5,187 nt of DNA from JBNKDD01 sp050288085 (GTDB lineage: Bacteria; Chloroflexota; Anaerolineae; Aggregatilineales; UBA3940). The stretch is taken from positions 1 to 5,187 of the forward strand of contig JBNKDD010000360.1 in NCBI GenBank assembly GCA_050288085.1. The letters are read 5' to 3'. Positions 1-5,187 of this stretch are shown one piece after another. The notes under the pieces are model-generated. The model searched no databases. It was not told where the DNA came from and saw only the letters and a list, made by a program, of their open reading frames with translations. Positions within the stretch are counted from its first letter, which is position 1; each line of letters begins with the position of its first letter. The translations under genes were made by a program, and so were the position numbers.

Positions 1-1
1 G

Positions 2-403
2 AACGAGGAACTCCCTCCCAACGAACGGCCTTTAGCTCCCACCGAACGACCTCCGCAGAGCAGTGAATGGAGTGGGCCGGGTTGGGCAGTTACCGGTGGG
101 TTAACGCTGATCGGCCTGGGCGTGCTCTTTATGCTGCAAAATCTTGGCCTGATCCGCGCTAATTTCAACTGGTGGGCAGTGTTTATTTTTATGCCCGGCC
201 TGTTCATGATCTACCGCGCTTACCGGGCTTACATAGACGGCGGCGAACAATTCACCCCTGCCGTTAGCAATCTATTACTGGGTGCGTTCTGGCCGCTGTT
301 CATCGGCGCGATCTTCCTGTTCAACCTGGACTGGGGGATTATGTGGCCGGTGGTCCTGATCTTCCTCGGTCTGTCAGCTTTGCTCCGCCGAGGTTGGCGT
401 TAG
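2..403 (+). CDS. LiaF/DUF5668-like four-helix membrane protein, 5'-truncated by the window edge
   Basis: The reading frame is open from the left edge and ends at TAG (401-403), giving 133 visible residues. No ATG, GTG or TTG occurs in frame before the GTG at 122. That codon lies inside the first membrane helix, so the true start is upstream of the window. Residues 1-27 are hydrophilic and proline-rich, like a linker from an N-terminal part that is not seen. Four hydrophobic segments follow, at about 28-46, 57-72, 90-108 and 111-127. They form two tandem units (about 32-71 and 88-128), each of the pattern G..L...G..FL..NL followed by WW or MWP and a PxxLIxxGL-like helix. This pattern is typical of the LiaI/LiaF transmembrane region and DUF5668 proteins, some of which act in cell-envelope stress sensing. 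The protein ends in a basic RRGWR tail. Function beyond 'envelope membrane protein' is inference. It converges on the glycosyltransferase gene with a 4-base gap. Confidence 0.72.
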   Translation, partial: NEELPPNERPLAPTERPPQSSEWSGPGWAVTGGLTLIGLGVLFMLQNLGLIRANFNWWAVFIFMPGLFMIYRAYRAYIDGGEQFTPAVSNLLLGAFWPLFIGAIFLFNLDWGIMWPVVLIFLGLSALLRRGWR

Positions 404-407
404 GCTG

Positions 408-1583
408 TCAAACCATCTGCGGCTCATGGGTTCTTGCCAGGTTTTCCAACCGGTGCACCGCTTCCGAGAGATCGGGAAGTTCTTTGATCTCCTGTTGAAG
501 CTGGTGCACCTGCGATTGGTATGAAGGCTGCTCCAATACGGTCTTGACGGCAGCGTTGATGGTTTCCGGTTCTGGCAGGGCCTCCTCTACCACCACACCA
601 ATGCCAAGTTCAGCACACTGAACCGCTGTAGGCTGTTGATCCCCGGCTTCCAAGGGGACAATAACCATTGGCAAACCATGCCACAGGGCAGAGTGCAGAG
701 AATTAAATCCTCCGTGGAAGATGAATGCCTGACAATAGGGGAGGATCAGAGTCTGTGGGATGTAACGCTCGATCCTCACATTCTCTGGCAGTGGATGAAA
801 CCGCGCTGGATCGACAGACTGCCCAACCGTAATGATGGCATTAAAATCTTCAGCGCCGAATGCCGCGATCAATGCGCGGAAACGGTCAGGTTTCTGATTA
901 AATGTCGTGCCCAGGGTCGCGTAGATGGTGGGCCGATCGGGTAAGGAGCTTACCCAGGGTGGCAAATCCCGCCTGACACTCTGATCGAATGGCGGCATGC
1001 AAAAACGATGCAAAACGGGGGGAACGGTTCCCTGGAGCACCCACGAGGGTGGAAGGGCGTTCAGGGCAAAGTAGCGATCGAACGATGCAAAGCCGGGATC
1101 ATCCGGCAGGCCATAGCGCCGTCTCAGCGCAGTGAGTGGTTCATCACACCCATAACATGAAATATAGACCGCCCATTGGATACTGGCATAGGGCAGGTCA
1201 AACAGATCGGCGGCAACATAGCCGCCAAAATCGGTGGGGTCACGCACAATTGCATCCGGTTTCCAATCTTTGAACAGGTCGATCAGGTCATCTGTCATTT
1301 GAGGGCCAAAGCCCTGGATAAAACCCCAGAGCTGCCTTAAGGCTGGATGAGACACCTTTGACTTGATGTCCTGCTGCTCAAATAGATCGGTCAAGAAATC
1401 GGAGGTTCCATTATTATCCTGACCACATGAAACATGCTTAAAACCAACACGTTTAACGATGGGGGCCAGGTGGTCTCCAGTCGCGAATACGACATCATGT
1501 CCATGCACCTTAAGTTCCAGAGCGAGTGGCACCATCGCATGAAAATGGCCGATCAGGGGATGCAGCGTAAATAAGAATCTCAA
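408..1583 (-). CDS. GT1-family (MGT/UGT-type) glycosyltransferase, TTG start
   Basis: This is a complete 391-residue protein, a normal length for bacterial macrolide-type or UGT-like glycosyltransferases, which transfer a sugar from a nucleotide sugar to a small lipophilic acceptor. The N-terminus RFLFTLHPLIGHFHAMVPLA is the classic first strand and loop of a GT-B fold, with the likely catalytic His at residue 13 (GHFH). The C-terminal donor domain opens with YATLGT (221-226). It carries the nucleotide-sugar signature: HGGFNS (290-295), then HGLPMVIVPLEAGDQQ with the sugar-contacting D315-Q316. There is no signal peptide or membrane helix, so it is cytoplasmic or peripheral. The frame could extend to an ATG at 1626-1628. 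I choose the TTG at 1581-1583 because it sits 6 nt behind a perfect AGGAGG and gives the usual family N-terminus. The acceptor is unknown; macrolide, carotenoid (CrtX-like) and sterol or lipid acceptors are all possible. It stands alone on its strand. Confidence 0.9.
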   Translation of the reverse strand: MRFLFTLHPLIGHFHAMVPLALELKVHGHDVVFATGDHLAPIVKRVGFKHVSCGQDNNGTSDFLTDLFEQQDIKSKVSHPALRQLWGFIQGFGPQMTDDLIDLFKDWKPDAIVRDPTDFGGYVAADLFDLPYASIQWAVYISCYGCDEPLTALRRRYGLPDDPGFASFDRYFALNALPPSWVLQGTVPPVLHRFCMPPFDQSVRRDLPPWVSSLPDRPTIYATLGTTFNQKPDRFRALIAAFGAEDFNAIITVGQSVDPARFHPLPENVRIERYIPQTLILPYCQAFIFHGGFNSLHSALWHGLPMVIVPLEAGDQQPTAVQCAELGIGVVVEEALPEPETINAAVKTVLEQPSYQSQVHQLQQEIKELPDLSEAVHRLENLARTHEPQMV

Positions 1584-1589
1584 AAGCTC

Positions 1590-1595
1590 CCTCCT
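1590..1595 (-). promoter_or_regulatory. Shine-Dalgarno AGGAGG deciding the glycosyltransferase TTG start
   Basis: On the minus strand the sequence reads AAGGAGGGAGCTTTTGAGA: a perfect AGGAGG, a 6-nt spacer (GAGCTT) and then TTG. In the longer reading that starts at 1628 this motif would encode two arginines inside a poorly conserved leader, which is the usual sign of a start called too far upstream. Confidence 0.8.
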
Positions 1596-1607
1596 TGAAT
1601 TGGCTCG

Positions 1608-1613
1608 ATTGTA
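1608..1613 (-). promoter_or_regulatory. Candidate -10 box (TACAAT) for the glycosyltransferase gene
   Basis: Read on the minus strand, TACAAT lies about 13 nt upstream of the ribosome binding site. Transcription from it would begin near 1601 and leave a leader of roughly 18 nt. No good -35 box lies 16-18 nt away; a TTGACC is present but only 9 nt from the -10. The call is weak. Confidence 0.25.
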
Positions 1614-1669
1614 GCGGATACCGGTCAAAAGTAGGTAGTAATGAGCGATCCGATCCTATCCTTTACGGT

Positions 1670-1701
1670 TTGTTTTCTCCTGTCGAACAGTGATATATAA
1701 T
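1670..1701 (+). promoter_or_regulatory. Candidate sigma70-type promoter for the FHA-sortase operon
   Basis: The stretch TGATATATAAT (1691-1701) contains a perfect TATAAT (1696-1701) and, two bases earlier, TATATA preceded by TGA, an extended -10 arrangement. A TTGTTT (1670-1675) lies 18 nt before TATATA and can serve as a weak -35 box. It is the best promoter-like sequence in the 223-bp divergent region and points towards the FHA gene. The predicted start point near 1706-1708 implies a leader of about 100 nt. A small CTGT-CGA-ACAG dyad (1680-1690) lies in the spacer. Confidence 0.45.
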
Positions 1702-1713
1702 GGGAGCATTGAT

Positions 1714-1739
1714 TTGATTAACAGCAGTACTGTTATCAA
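1714..1739 (+). repeat. Imperfect inverted repeat just downstream of the candidate promoter
   Basis: The left arm TTGATTAACAG (1714-1724) pairs with the right arm CTGTTATCAA (1730-1739) across a CAGTA loop, giving ten base pairs with one bulged T. A competing pairing exists between CATTGAT (1707-1713) and ATCAATG (1735-1741). The repeat starts about 7 bases after the predicted transcription start and is not followed by a T-run, so it is more likely an operator or a leader hairpin than a terminator. Role is inferred from position only. Confidence 0.45.
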
Positions 1740-1806
1740 TGTGGGGGATACGGATACTTGGCAAGCATTTATATTTCCACATTTATCCAATATGAATGAC
1801 TAAAAT

Positions 1807-2370
1807 ATGAACCAAACTTCTGAAGAGCAAGGTAACGATCAAGGGGAACAAAAAGACGAATCAACCTACATCATCCCTGCCGAATCAAGCGATCCTATAG
1901 GTACTATCTTCGACCGGTTTACGGCACACTACACACCTTTTGGATTCCAGTCGCGAGAAGAAACTATCGAATACTACGCGATGCCCTACAAGCCCGACCC
2001 CGACGATAACCTGATGCTTGAACAGCCCTGGCGCTTACTCCTGGAACTATACTCCGACGATCACCGCCGGATGATGGGCCTTGATTTATATGGAGATGTC
2101 ATCCTAGGGCGTGGAGAAAGCCGTCCGGGGCGGATCATTCTGAGCCTTGGGTCCTATGGGGCAAAAGACCTCGGAGTCTCGCGTGAACATGCCATGCTGC
2201 GCCCAACAACGACCAAATTGTTTGCGATTGACCAGGGCAGCACCAACGGCACAACCGTCAACGGTGCACCCTCCGGCAGGGGTATTGCAACCGTTATCCG
2301 GGACCAGGATTTGCTGGCCCTCGGCAAAATGATTTTGATGATCCATGTTGTGAGTAAACCCGGCAAATAA
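1807..2370 (+). CDS. FHA-domain protein (phosphothreonine-binding), soluble
   Basis: The product has 187 residues, no signal peptide and no membrane helix. The C-terminal half is a clear forkhead-associated domain, about residues 76-184. It shows the hallmark order ILGRG (99-103), SREH (125-128), D142, STNGT (145-149) and VNG (151-153). The Arg of GRG, the Ser of SREH and the STNG loop are the usual phosphothreonine-peptide contacts, so binding is expected to be intact. Residues 1-30 are strongly acidic and Ser/Thr-containing, and residues 31-75 match nothing I recognise. The start has no Shine-Dalgarno sequence. An in-frame TAA at 1801-1803 rules out an upstream start, and the next ATG (1981) leaves only 17 residues before the domain and also lacks one. 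A three-codon frame, ATG AAT GAC TAA, ends 3 nt before the start. The sortase gene follows after 8 nt, so the two are probably co-transcribed and may act together. Confidence 0.88.
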   Translation: MNQTSEEQGNDQGEQKDESTYIIPAESSDPIGTIFDRFTAHYTPFGFQSREETIEYYAMPYKPDPDDNLMLEQPWRLLLELYSDDHRRMMGLDLYGDVILGRGESRPGRIILSLGSYGAKDLGVSREHAMLRPTTTKLFAIDQGSTNGTTVNGAPSGRGIATVIRDQDLLALGKMILMIHVVSKPGK

Positions 2371-2378
2371 GGTTCTAG

Positions 2379-3101
2379 ATGTTCGCCCAAATCACACAGG
2401 AAGTTAACACTCTTGTTCTGATCGTTGGCGTGTTGATCGGAATCGGCGTATTGCTGCTGATCCGGTCGAGGCAGGTCTCTGCTCGTGGACTGCTCGGCTA
2501 CAACCGATCTCCGACCAGTCGCAGCCGCCAGTTGACAGGTTGGGCCTGGTTTGCCCTGATTGCTGTACTTGGGATCGGGCTGCTCTATTTCTGGGTCAAC
2601 CGCCCGGTTGCCCCCCCTCCCCCGGCAGAGGCAGAACCGACCATCGCCGAAGAAGAACCTCCGCCCGAAGTTAACCTCGTGATCCCCCAGATCGGGATCG
2701 AGGCACAGATGATCGAAGCCCCGTTCGTCGCCCGCCAATGGGATATCTCGCGGCTGACTACCGAAGTCGCCCATTTGGCCGGAACAGCCTATCCCGGCGA
2801 TTCAGGCAATGCCGTATTAGCCGGGCACGTTACGATCCCCGGTGCAGGCTGGGGGCCGTTCCAGGAGTTAGAAATACTCCAAACTGGCGACCATATTTTC
2901 ATCGAGCGAGACGGCGAGACTTTTATCTACGAAGTCACCGAGTCGAAGATAGTTGACCGGACAGAGGTTTCTGTGGCCTTCCCGACGGAGGATACCCGCC
3001 TGACCCTGATCACCTGCTCTGGCTGGGATGACGAACTGGAAGACTACGTCCAGCGGATCGTGATTGTCGCTCACCTCGTGACCGAGGACTCCACCGGCTA
3101 A
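2379..3101 (+). CDS. Sortase-family cysteine transpeptidase with two N-terminal membrane helices
   Basis: The 240-residue protein has a C-terminal sortase domain (about 98-234) with a full catalytic triad: His150 in AVLAGH, Cys213 in LTLITCSG and Arg226 in YVQRIVIVAHL. The stretch YPGDSGNAVLAGHVT followed by GPFQELEILQTGD is typical of class D/E/F sortases; I cannot fix the class by eye. Sortases cut a sorting motif near the C-terminus of surface proteins and join them to the envelope or to each other. Two helices precede the domain (about 11-28 and 54-72), separated by an arginine-rich loop (29-53). The positive-inside rule puts that loop in the cytoplasm and the enzyme outside. A Pro/Glu-rich linker (about 76-97, with a PPPP run) spaces the domain from the membrane. 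The start ATG follows the FHA stop by 8 nt with a weak AAGG overlapping that stop, suggesting translational coupling. No LPXTG-like substrate is encoded in the window. Confidence 0.9.
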   Translation: MFAQITQEVNTLVLIVGVLIGIGVLLLIRSRQVSARGLLGYNRSPTSRSRQLTGWAWFALIAVLGIGLLYFWVNRPVAPPPPAEAEPTIAEEEPPPEVNLVIPQIGIEAQMIEAPFVARQWDISRLTTEVAHLAGTAYPGDSGNAVLAGHVTIPGAGWGPFQELEILQTGDHIFIERDGETFIYEVTESKIVDRTEVSVAFPTEDTRLTLITCSGWDDELEDYVQRIVIVAHLVTEDSTG

Positions 3102-3127
3102 ATCAATAATCACCCTAATAATTGGTG

Positions 3128-3156
3128 TTCGCCACTCTGGGGAAACTGAGTAAAAT
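3128..3156 (+). promoter_or_regulatory. Weak candidate promoter before the methyltransferase gene
   Basis: TAAAAT (3151-3156) matches five of six -10 positions. It lies 17 nt after TTCGCC (3128-3133), a poor -35 box. A start near 3163 would leave a leader of under 30 nt that contains the ribosome binding site. The methyltransferase could equally be read from the FHA-sortase promoter, since the 89-bp gap shows no convincing terminator. Confidence 0.25.
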
Positions 3157-3177
3157 TCACCCGTCTGATTTGATTCC

Positions 3178-3185
3178 GAGAGGGG
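3178..3185 (+). promoter_or_regulatory. Ribosome binding site (GAGAGGGG) deciding the methyltransferase start
   Basis: GAGAGGGG ends 5 nt before the ATG at 3191. The frame is open back to a TTG at 3122, but that codon has no such site, and the 23 extra residues would be polar and would precede a natural membrane-protein N-terminus. Confidence 0.7.
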
Positions 3186-3190
3186 TGAGA

Positions 3191-3766
3191 ATGTCATTGC
3201 AAAGTCCCTGGTTGGTGGTCTATGTCATAGCCATAATAATCTTTCGCTTCGTTGCTCAAAGTCAGCGGAGCATGAGAAGAAAATCTTTTTCACATTTGGG
3301 CAGCATTGTGAGAGACCCAACGGCAATCATCACCGTGATCGCGGTGGCATTGGGGATCGGTGCAGCGGTTTTCGAAGGCGCATCACAACCAGAGCGCGCC
3401 ATCCAACTTTATTTCCGATTAGGTGGACTGGTGCTGCTGATAGGCAGTTCAATAATTGCTTACCTGGCAAACCGGACCCTGGGTGCAAACTGGTCGCCGT
3501 CCATCAAGAAGACAGACGAGCAGAAGCTGGTCACATCCGGTATTTACGCGATGATCAGGCACCCGCTGTATCTAGCCGGGCTGCTCATGCTGACCGGAAC
3601 CAATATCTACTTTAAGTGCAGTTGGGCCTGGTCAGGGTTGGCGCTGATGCTCCTGGTCATTTTGCTTCGCATACCATTTGAAGAAAAACGGCTTGCAGAA
3701 AGATTCGGCGAACCATACCTGGCTTATAAGCAGCAAACCAAAGCGATCATCCCCTGGGTATATTGA
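3191..3766 (+). CDS. ICMT/PEMT-superfamily integral-membrane methyltransferase
   Basis: The 191-residue protein has hydrophobic segments at about 4-22, 46-62, 74-94, 125-140 and 146-162. Its C-terminal half carries the signature of isoprenylcysteine carboxyl methyltransferase-like and phospholipid methyltransferase-like enzymes: LVTSGIYAMIRHPLY (113-127, with the RHPLY core), then EE (164-165), RFGEPYLAYK (171-180) and a closing IIPWVY. In this superfamily these residues bind S-adenosylmethionine at the membrane face. Bacterial members act on many substrates (phospholipids, isoprenoid-linked or other lipophilic molecules), so the substrate here is unknown. I start at ATG 3191 because of the GAGAGGGG site and because residue 1 leads straight into the first helix. 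The gene lies 89 bp behind the sortase on the same strand, and it converges on the MFS gene with a 13-base gap. Length is normal and nothing looks broken. Confidence 0.85.
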   Translation: MSLQSPWLVVYVIAIIIFRFVAQSQRSMRRKSFSHLGSIVRDPTAIITVIAVALGIGAAVFEGASQPERAIQLYFRLGGLVLLIGSSIIAYLANRTLGANWSPSIKKTDEQKLVTSGIYAMIRHPLYLAGLLMLTGTNIYFKCSWAWSGLALMLLVILLRIPFEEKRLAERFGEPYLAYKQQTKAIIPWVY

Positions 3767-3779
3767 CGGTCTGCCCCCC

Positions 3780-5108
3780 TCATGATGTCGGCGGAACATG
3801 CCGCAGACTGACATACAATGCACACACCATGATCACCAGAGCAACGATAAAAGCTGCCTGGTAGCTCACCCACTGGACGATCAGGCCGCCGATTACAGGT
3901 GCTACCAGTAACCCGATCGCGGATACTGAGTTAAACAAACCTGTATAAGTCGGGCGCTGTTCAGGTTTCGAATAAGCAATCAGCCAGTTAATGAAGCTCA
4001 GGTAAAGTGTGCCAGTGTTTATACCGTAGGCAAAGAAAGCCACATAGAGCAGACCATAGTGGATCGCACCCGCAAGCAGCGCCAGAGCAGGCATAAGCAA
4101 GCCCATCACCAGCGCCAGCCGGATGAAATATACATTGCGATGCGCCCCGAACCGGGAATACAACAAAGAACCAATGATGCTGCCCAACGTGAGCATAAAT
4201 AGTAAAGTCGGCACGGCATTTTCGCTGGCAAGACCGAGGCGTTCGGTCGCAAACCCGATGTAAAACGGTCCAGCCAATGTAAACAGCGTTCCGAGGACAC
4301 GGGTGATGATCATAGCACGGAAGGGCTGATCGTCACGCAGCACACGGATTAGATCGGGCAGATATTCGTGCAGCGACGGAGCTACATCACGCGGCTTACC
4401 ATCGGGAAGTTCTTTAACCCACAACATCGCCGGGACGGTAACGAGAAAACACCCCCCGGCTATCAAAAATAACATACCATAACTATTGGGGAAGCCCGGC
4501 CCTTTCGCGCCAAGGATCGCCCGGATAATGGGTGTGATCGCCAGCACACCGATTCCGACAGCCGCATTGCCCAACCCAAACAGGCGTGCCCGGCGTTTAT
4601 CATCCAGGCTGCTGCCCAACAGATCGATCCAGGGGACACCGACCAGCCCATCCCCCAGAGCCGCTAACCCATAGAAGAGCAAAAACAGGATCAGCAGCAG
4701 AGCCAGATTCTCAGCCCCGGACAGGAAGATGACCCCAGCATAGGCAAGTATCAGCAAACGAACCGGGATGTTAGGGGCAATAAACCACCACTTCTTTCGC
4801 TCAACCTGCATCAGCCGCCGGGCGATAAACAACTGCGGGAGCAGCCAACCAAACTCAAACATAGACCCCGAAAAACCGATTAAGATTTCCAGATCGGTGA
4901 GTTTGCGCACATAGTCGGGGATCACCGTAGCGGTATCGATAAATTTCATACCAATACCGAATAACACAAAATCGGCTAAGAACACATAGTAATTCAGGCG
5001 GTGGATTTTATCGCGTTCGGTAGTGCTAAGTGTAGATGTTGTCTCGGTCATATCCTTAACCTTGGGAATCTGGGATGAAGGCTGTGGCTTCGAACTTGTC
5101 CCGGCCAT
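3780..5108 (-). CDS. Major facilitator superfamily (MFS) transporter
   Basis: The 442-residue protein has about twelve hydrophobic segments in two groups of six, at roughly 40-60, 75-97, 112-130, 135-158, 180-200, 208-232 and then 266-288, 298-317, 326-347, 350-374, 390-412, 414-434. A charged cytoplasmic loop (about 233-262) separates the halves, as is usual for MFS. The 8-9 loop (SRFGAHRNVY, 318-327) resembles a degenerate motif A, and DDKRRARLFGLGNAAVGIGV (169-188) leads into helix 5. No motif identifies a substrate; drug or metabolite efflux is only a guess. The hydrophilic N-terminus of about 38 residues is long. The ATG at 5106-5108 has no Shine-Dalgarno site. A second ATG (5049-5051, residue 20) has AAGG 8 nt upstream and could be the true start, which would give 423 residues. 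It is a lone gene on its strand and converges with the methyltransferase. Confidence 0.88.
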   Translation of the reverse strand: MAGTSSKPQPSSQIPKVKDMTETTSTLSTTERDKIHRLNYYVFLADFVLFGIGMKFIDTATVIPDYVRKLTDLEILIGFSGSMFEFGWLLPQLFIARRLMQVERKKWWFIAPNIPVRLLILAYAGVIFLSGAENLALLLILFLLFYGLAALGDGLVGVPWIDLLGSSLDDKRRARLFGLGNAAVGIGVLAITPIIRAILGAKGPGFPNSYGMLFLIAGGCFLVTVPAMLWVKELPDGKPRDVAPSLHEYLPDLIRVLRDDQPFRAMIITRVLGTLFTLAGPFYIGFATERLGLASENAVPTLLFMLTLGSIIGSLLYSRFGAHRNVYFIRLALVMGLLMPALALLAGAIHYGLLYVAFFAYGINTGTLYLSFINWLIAYSKPEQRPTYTGLFNSVSAIGLLVAPVIGGLIVQWVSYQAAFIVALVIMVCALYVSLRHVPPTS

Positions 5109-5129
5109 TTTTCAAATCACAGCGACGCG

Positions 5130-5135
5130 ATTTTA
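5130..5135 (-). promoter_or_regulatory. Candidate -10 box (TAAAAT) for the MFS gene
   Basis: On the minus strand TAAAAT lies 21 nt before the first possible ATG (5108) of the transporter. Initiation near 5123 would give a leader of about 15 nt for that start, or about 70 nt for the internal ATG at 5051. No good -35 hexamer is present at 16-18 nt. The rest of 5109-5187 shows no gene. Confidence 0.22.
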
Positions 5136-5187
5136 CCCCATATAGAATCCACTAAGCGAATTTCAGACAGCCCACCCCTTGACACGG

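Noticed and set aside
386..399. CGCC-GAGGTT-GGCG hairpin at the end of the first gene as a terminator
   Set aside because: The stem is only 4 bp, lies inside coding sequence and has no T-run after it in either direction.
636..944. A 102-codon plus-strand open frame
   Set aside because: It lies wholly inside the glycosyltransferase gene on the opposite strand, has no ribosome site and shows no recognisable protein pattern.
1680..1690. LexA (SOS) box, suggested by TCGAAC in the promoter spacer
   Set aside because: Only one half-site is present; the matching GTTCGA-type half is missing at the required distance.
1792..1803. Regulatory leader peptide ATG AAT GAC TAA before the FHA gene
   Set aside because: Three sense codons with no ribosome binding site is what chance gives in AT-rich sequence.
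2154..2774. A 206-codon minus-strand open frame
   Set aside because: It spans the end of the FHA gene and the start of the sortase gene, both of which have clear family motifs. The translated product is low-complexity and matches nothing, so it is an antisense shadow.
3111..3127. CACC...GGTG inverted repeat after the sortase as a terminator
   Set aside because: The stem is 4 bp with a 9-nt AT-rich loop and no following T-run, so it is too weak to call.
2868..3197. A 109-codon minus-strand open frame
   Set aside because: It is antisense to the catalytic part of the sortase and has no plausible start region.
3769..3808. GTCTGC...GCAGAC inverted repeat at the methyltransferase/MFS junction as a bidirectional terminator
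   Set aside because: The arms are 6 bp with a loop of nearly 30 nt, mostly inside the MFS gene, and without T-runs; chance is a sufficient explanation.

Overview
The window looks like an ordinary chromosomal stretch of a bacterium with moderate GC content, most plausibly a member of the Chloroflexota (Anaerolineae-like). This is an inference from the gene mix: a LiaF-type membrane protein, a soluble FHA protein next to a sortase, an ICMT-like methyltransferase and a 12-helix MFS protein. No rRNA or other marker gene is present to prove it. I see no tRNA, rRNA, CRISPR array, insertion sequence, integrase or phage gene.

Layout from left to right. (1) Positions 2-403, plus strand: the C-terminal part of a small membrane protein with two tandem LiaF/DUF5668-like helix pairs; its start lies outside the window. 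(2) Positions 408-1583, minus strand: a complete GT1/MGT-type glycosyltransferase, convergent with gene 1 and only 4 bases from it. Its best start is a TTG behind a perfect AGGAGG, not the ATG 45 bases further upstream. (3) Positions 1584-1806: the only sizeable intergenic region (223 bp), AT-rich and divergent. It carries a good candidate promoter for the plus-strand genes and an imperfect inverted repeat just downstream of it. (4) Positions 1807-2370 and 2379-3101, plus strand: a cytoplasmic FHA-domain protein followed after 8 bases by a membrane-anchored sortase with a complete His-Cys-Arg triad; these two almost certainly form an operon. (5) Positions 3191-3766, plus strand: an integral-membrane methyltransferase of the ICMT/PEMT superfamily, 89 bp behind the sortase and with its own strong ribosome binding site. 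(6) Positions 3780-5108, minus strand: an MFS transporter, convergent with the methyltransferase and 13 bases from it. (7) Positions 5109-5187: upstream region of the MFS gene.

How the genes may work together. The one clear functional unit is FHA plus sortase, which would place a phosphothreonine-binding cytoplasmic protein beside an extracytoplasmic transpeptidase anchored by two helices. A phosphorylation-linked control of surface-protein anchoring is a reasonable hypothesis, but no Ser/Thr kinase and no sortase substrate is encoded here. The glycosyltransferase, methyltransferase and MFS protein are each complete single genes with unknown substrates. I did not find a convincing new multi-gene system; the FHA-sortase pair and its promoter region are the parts most worth a second look.
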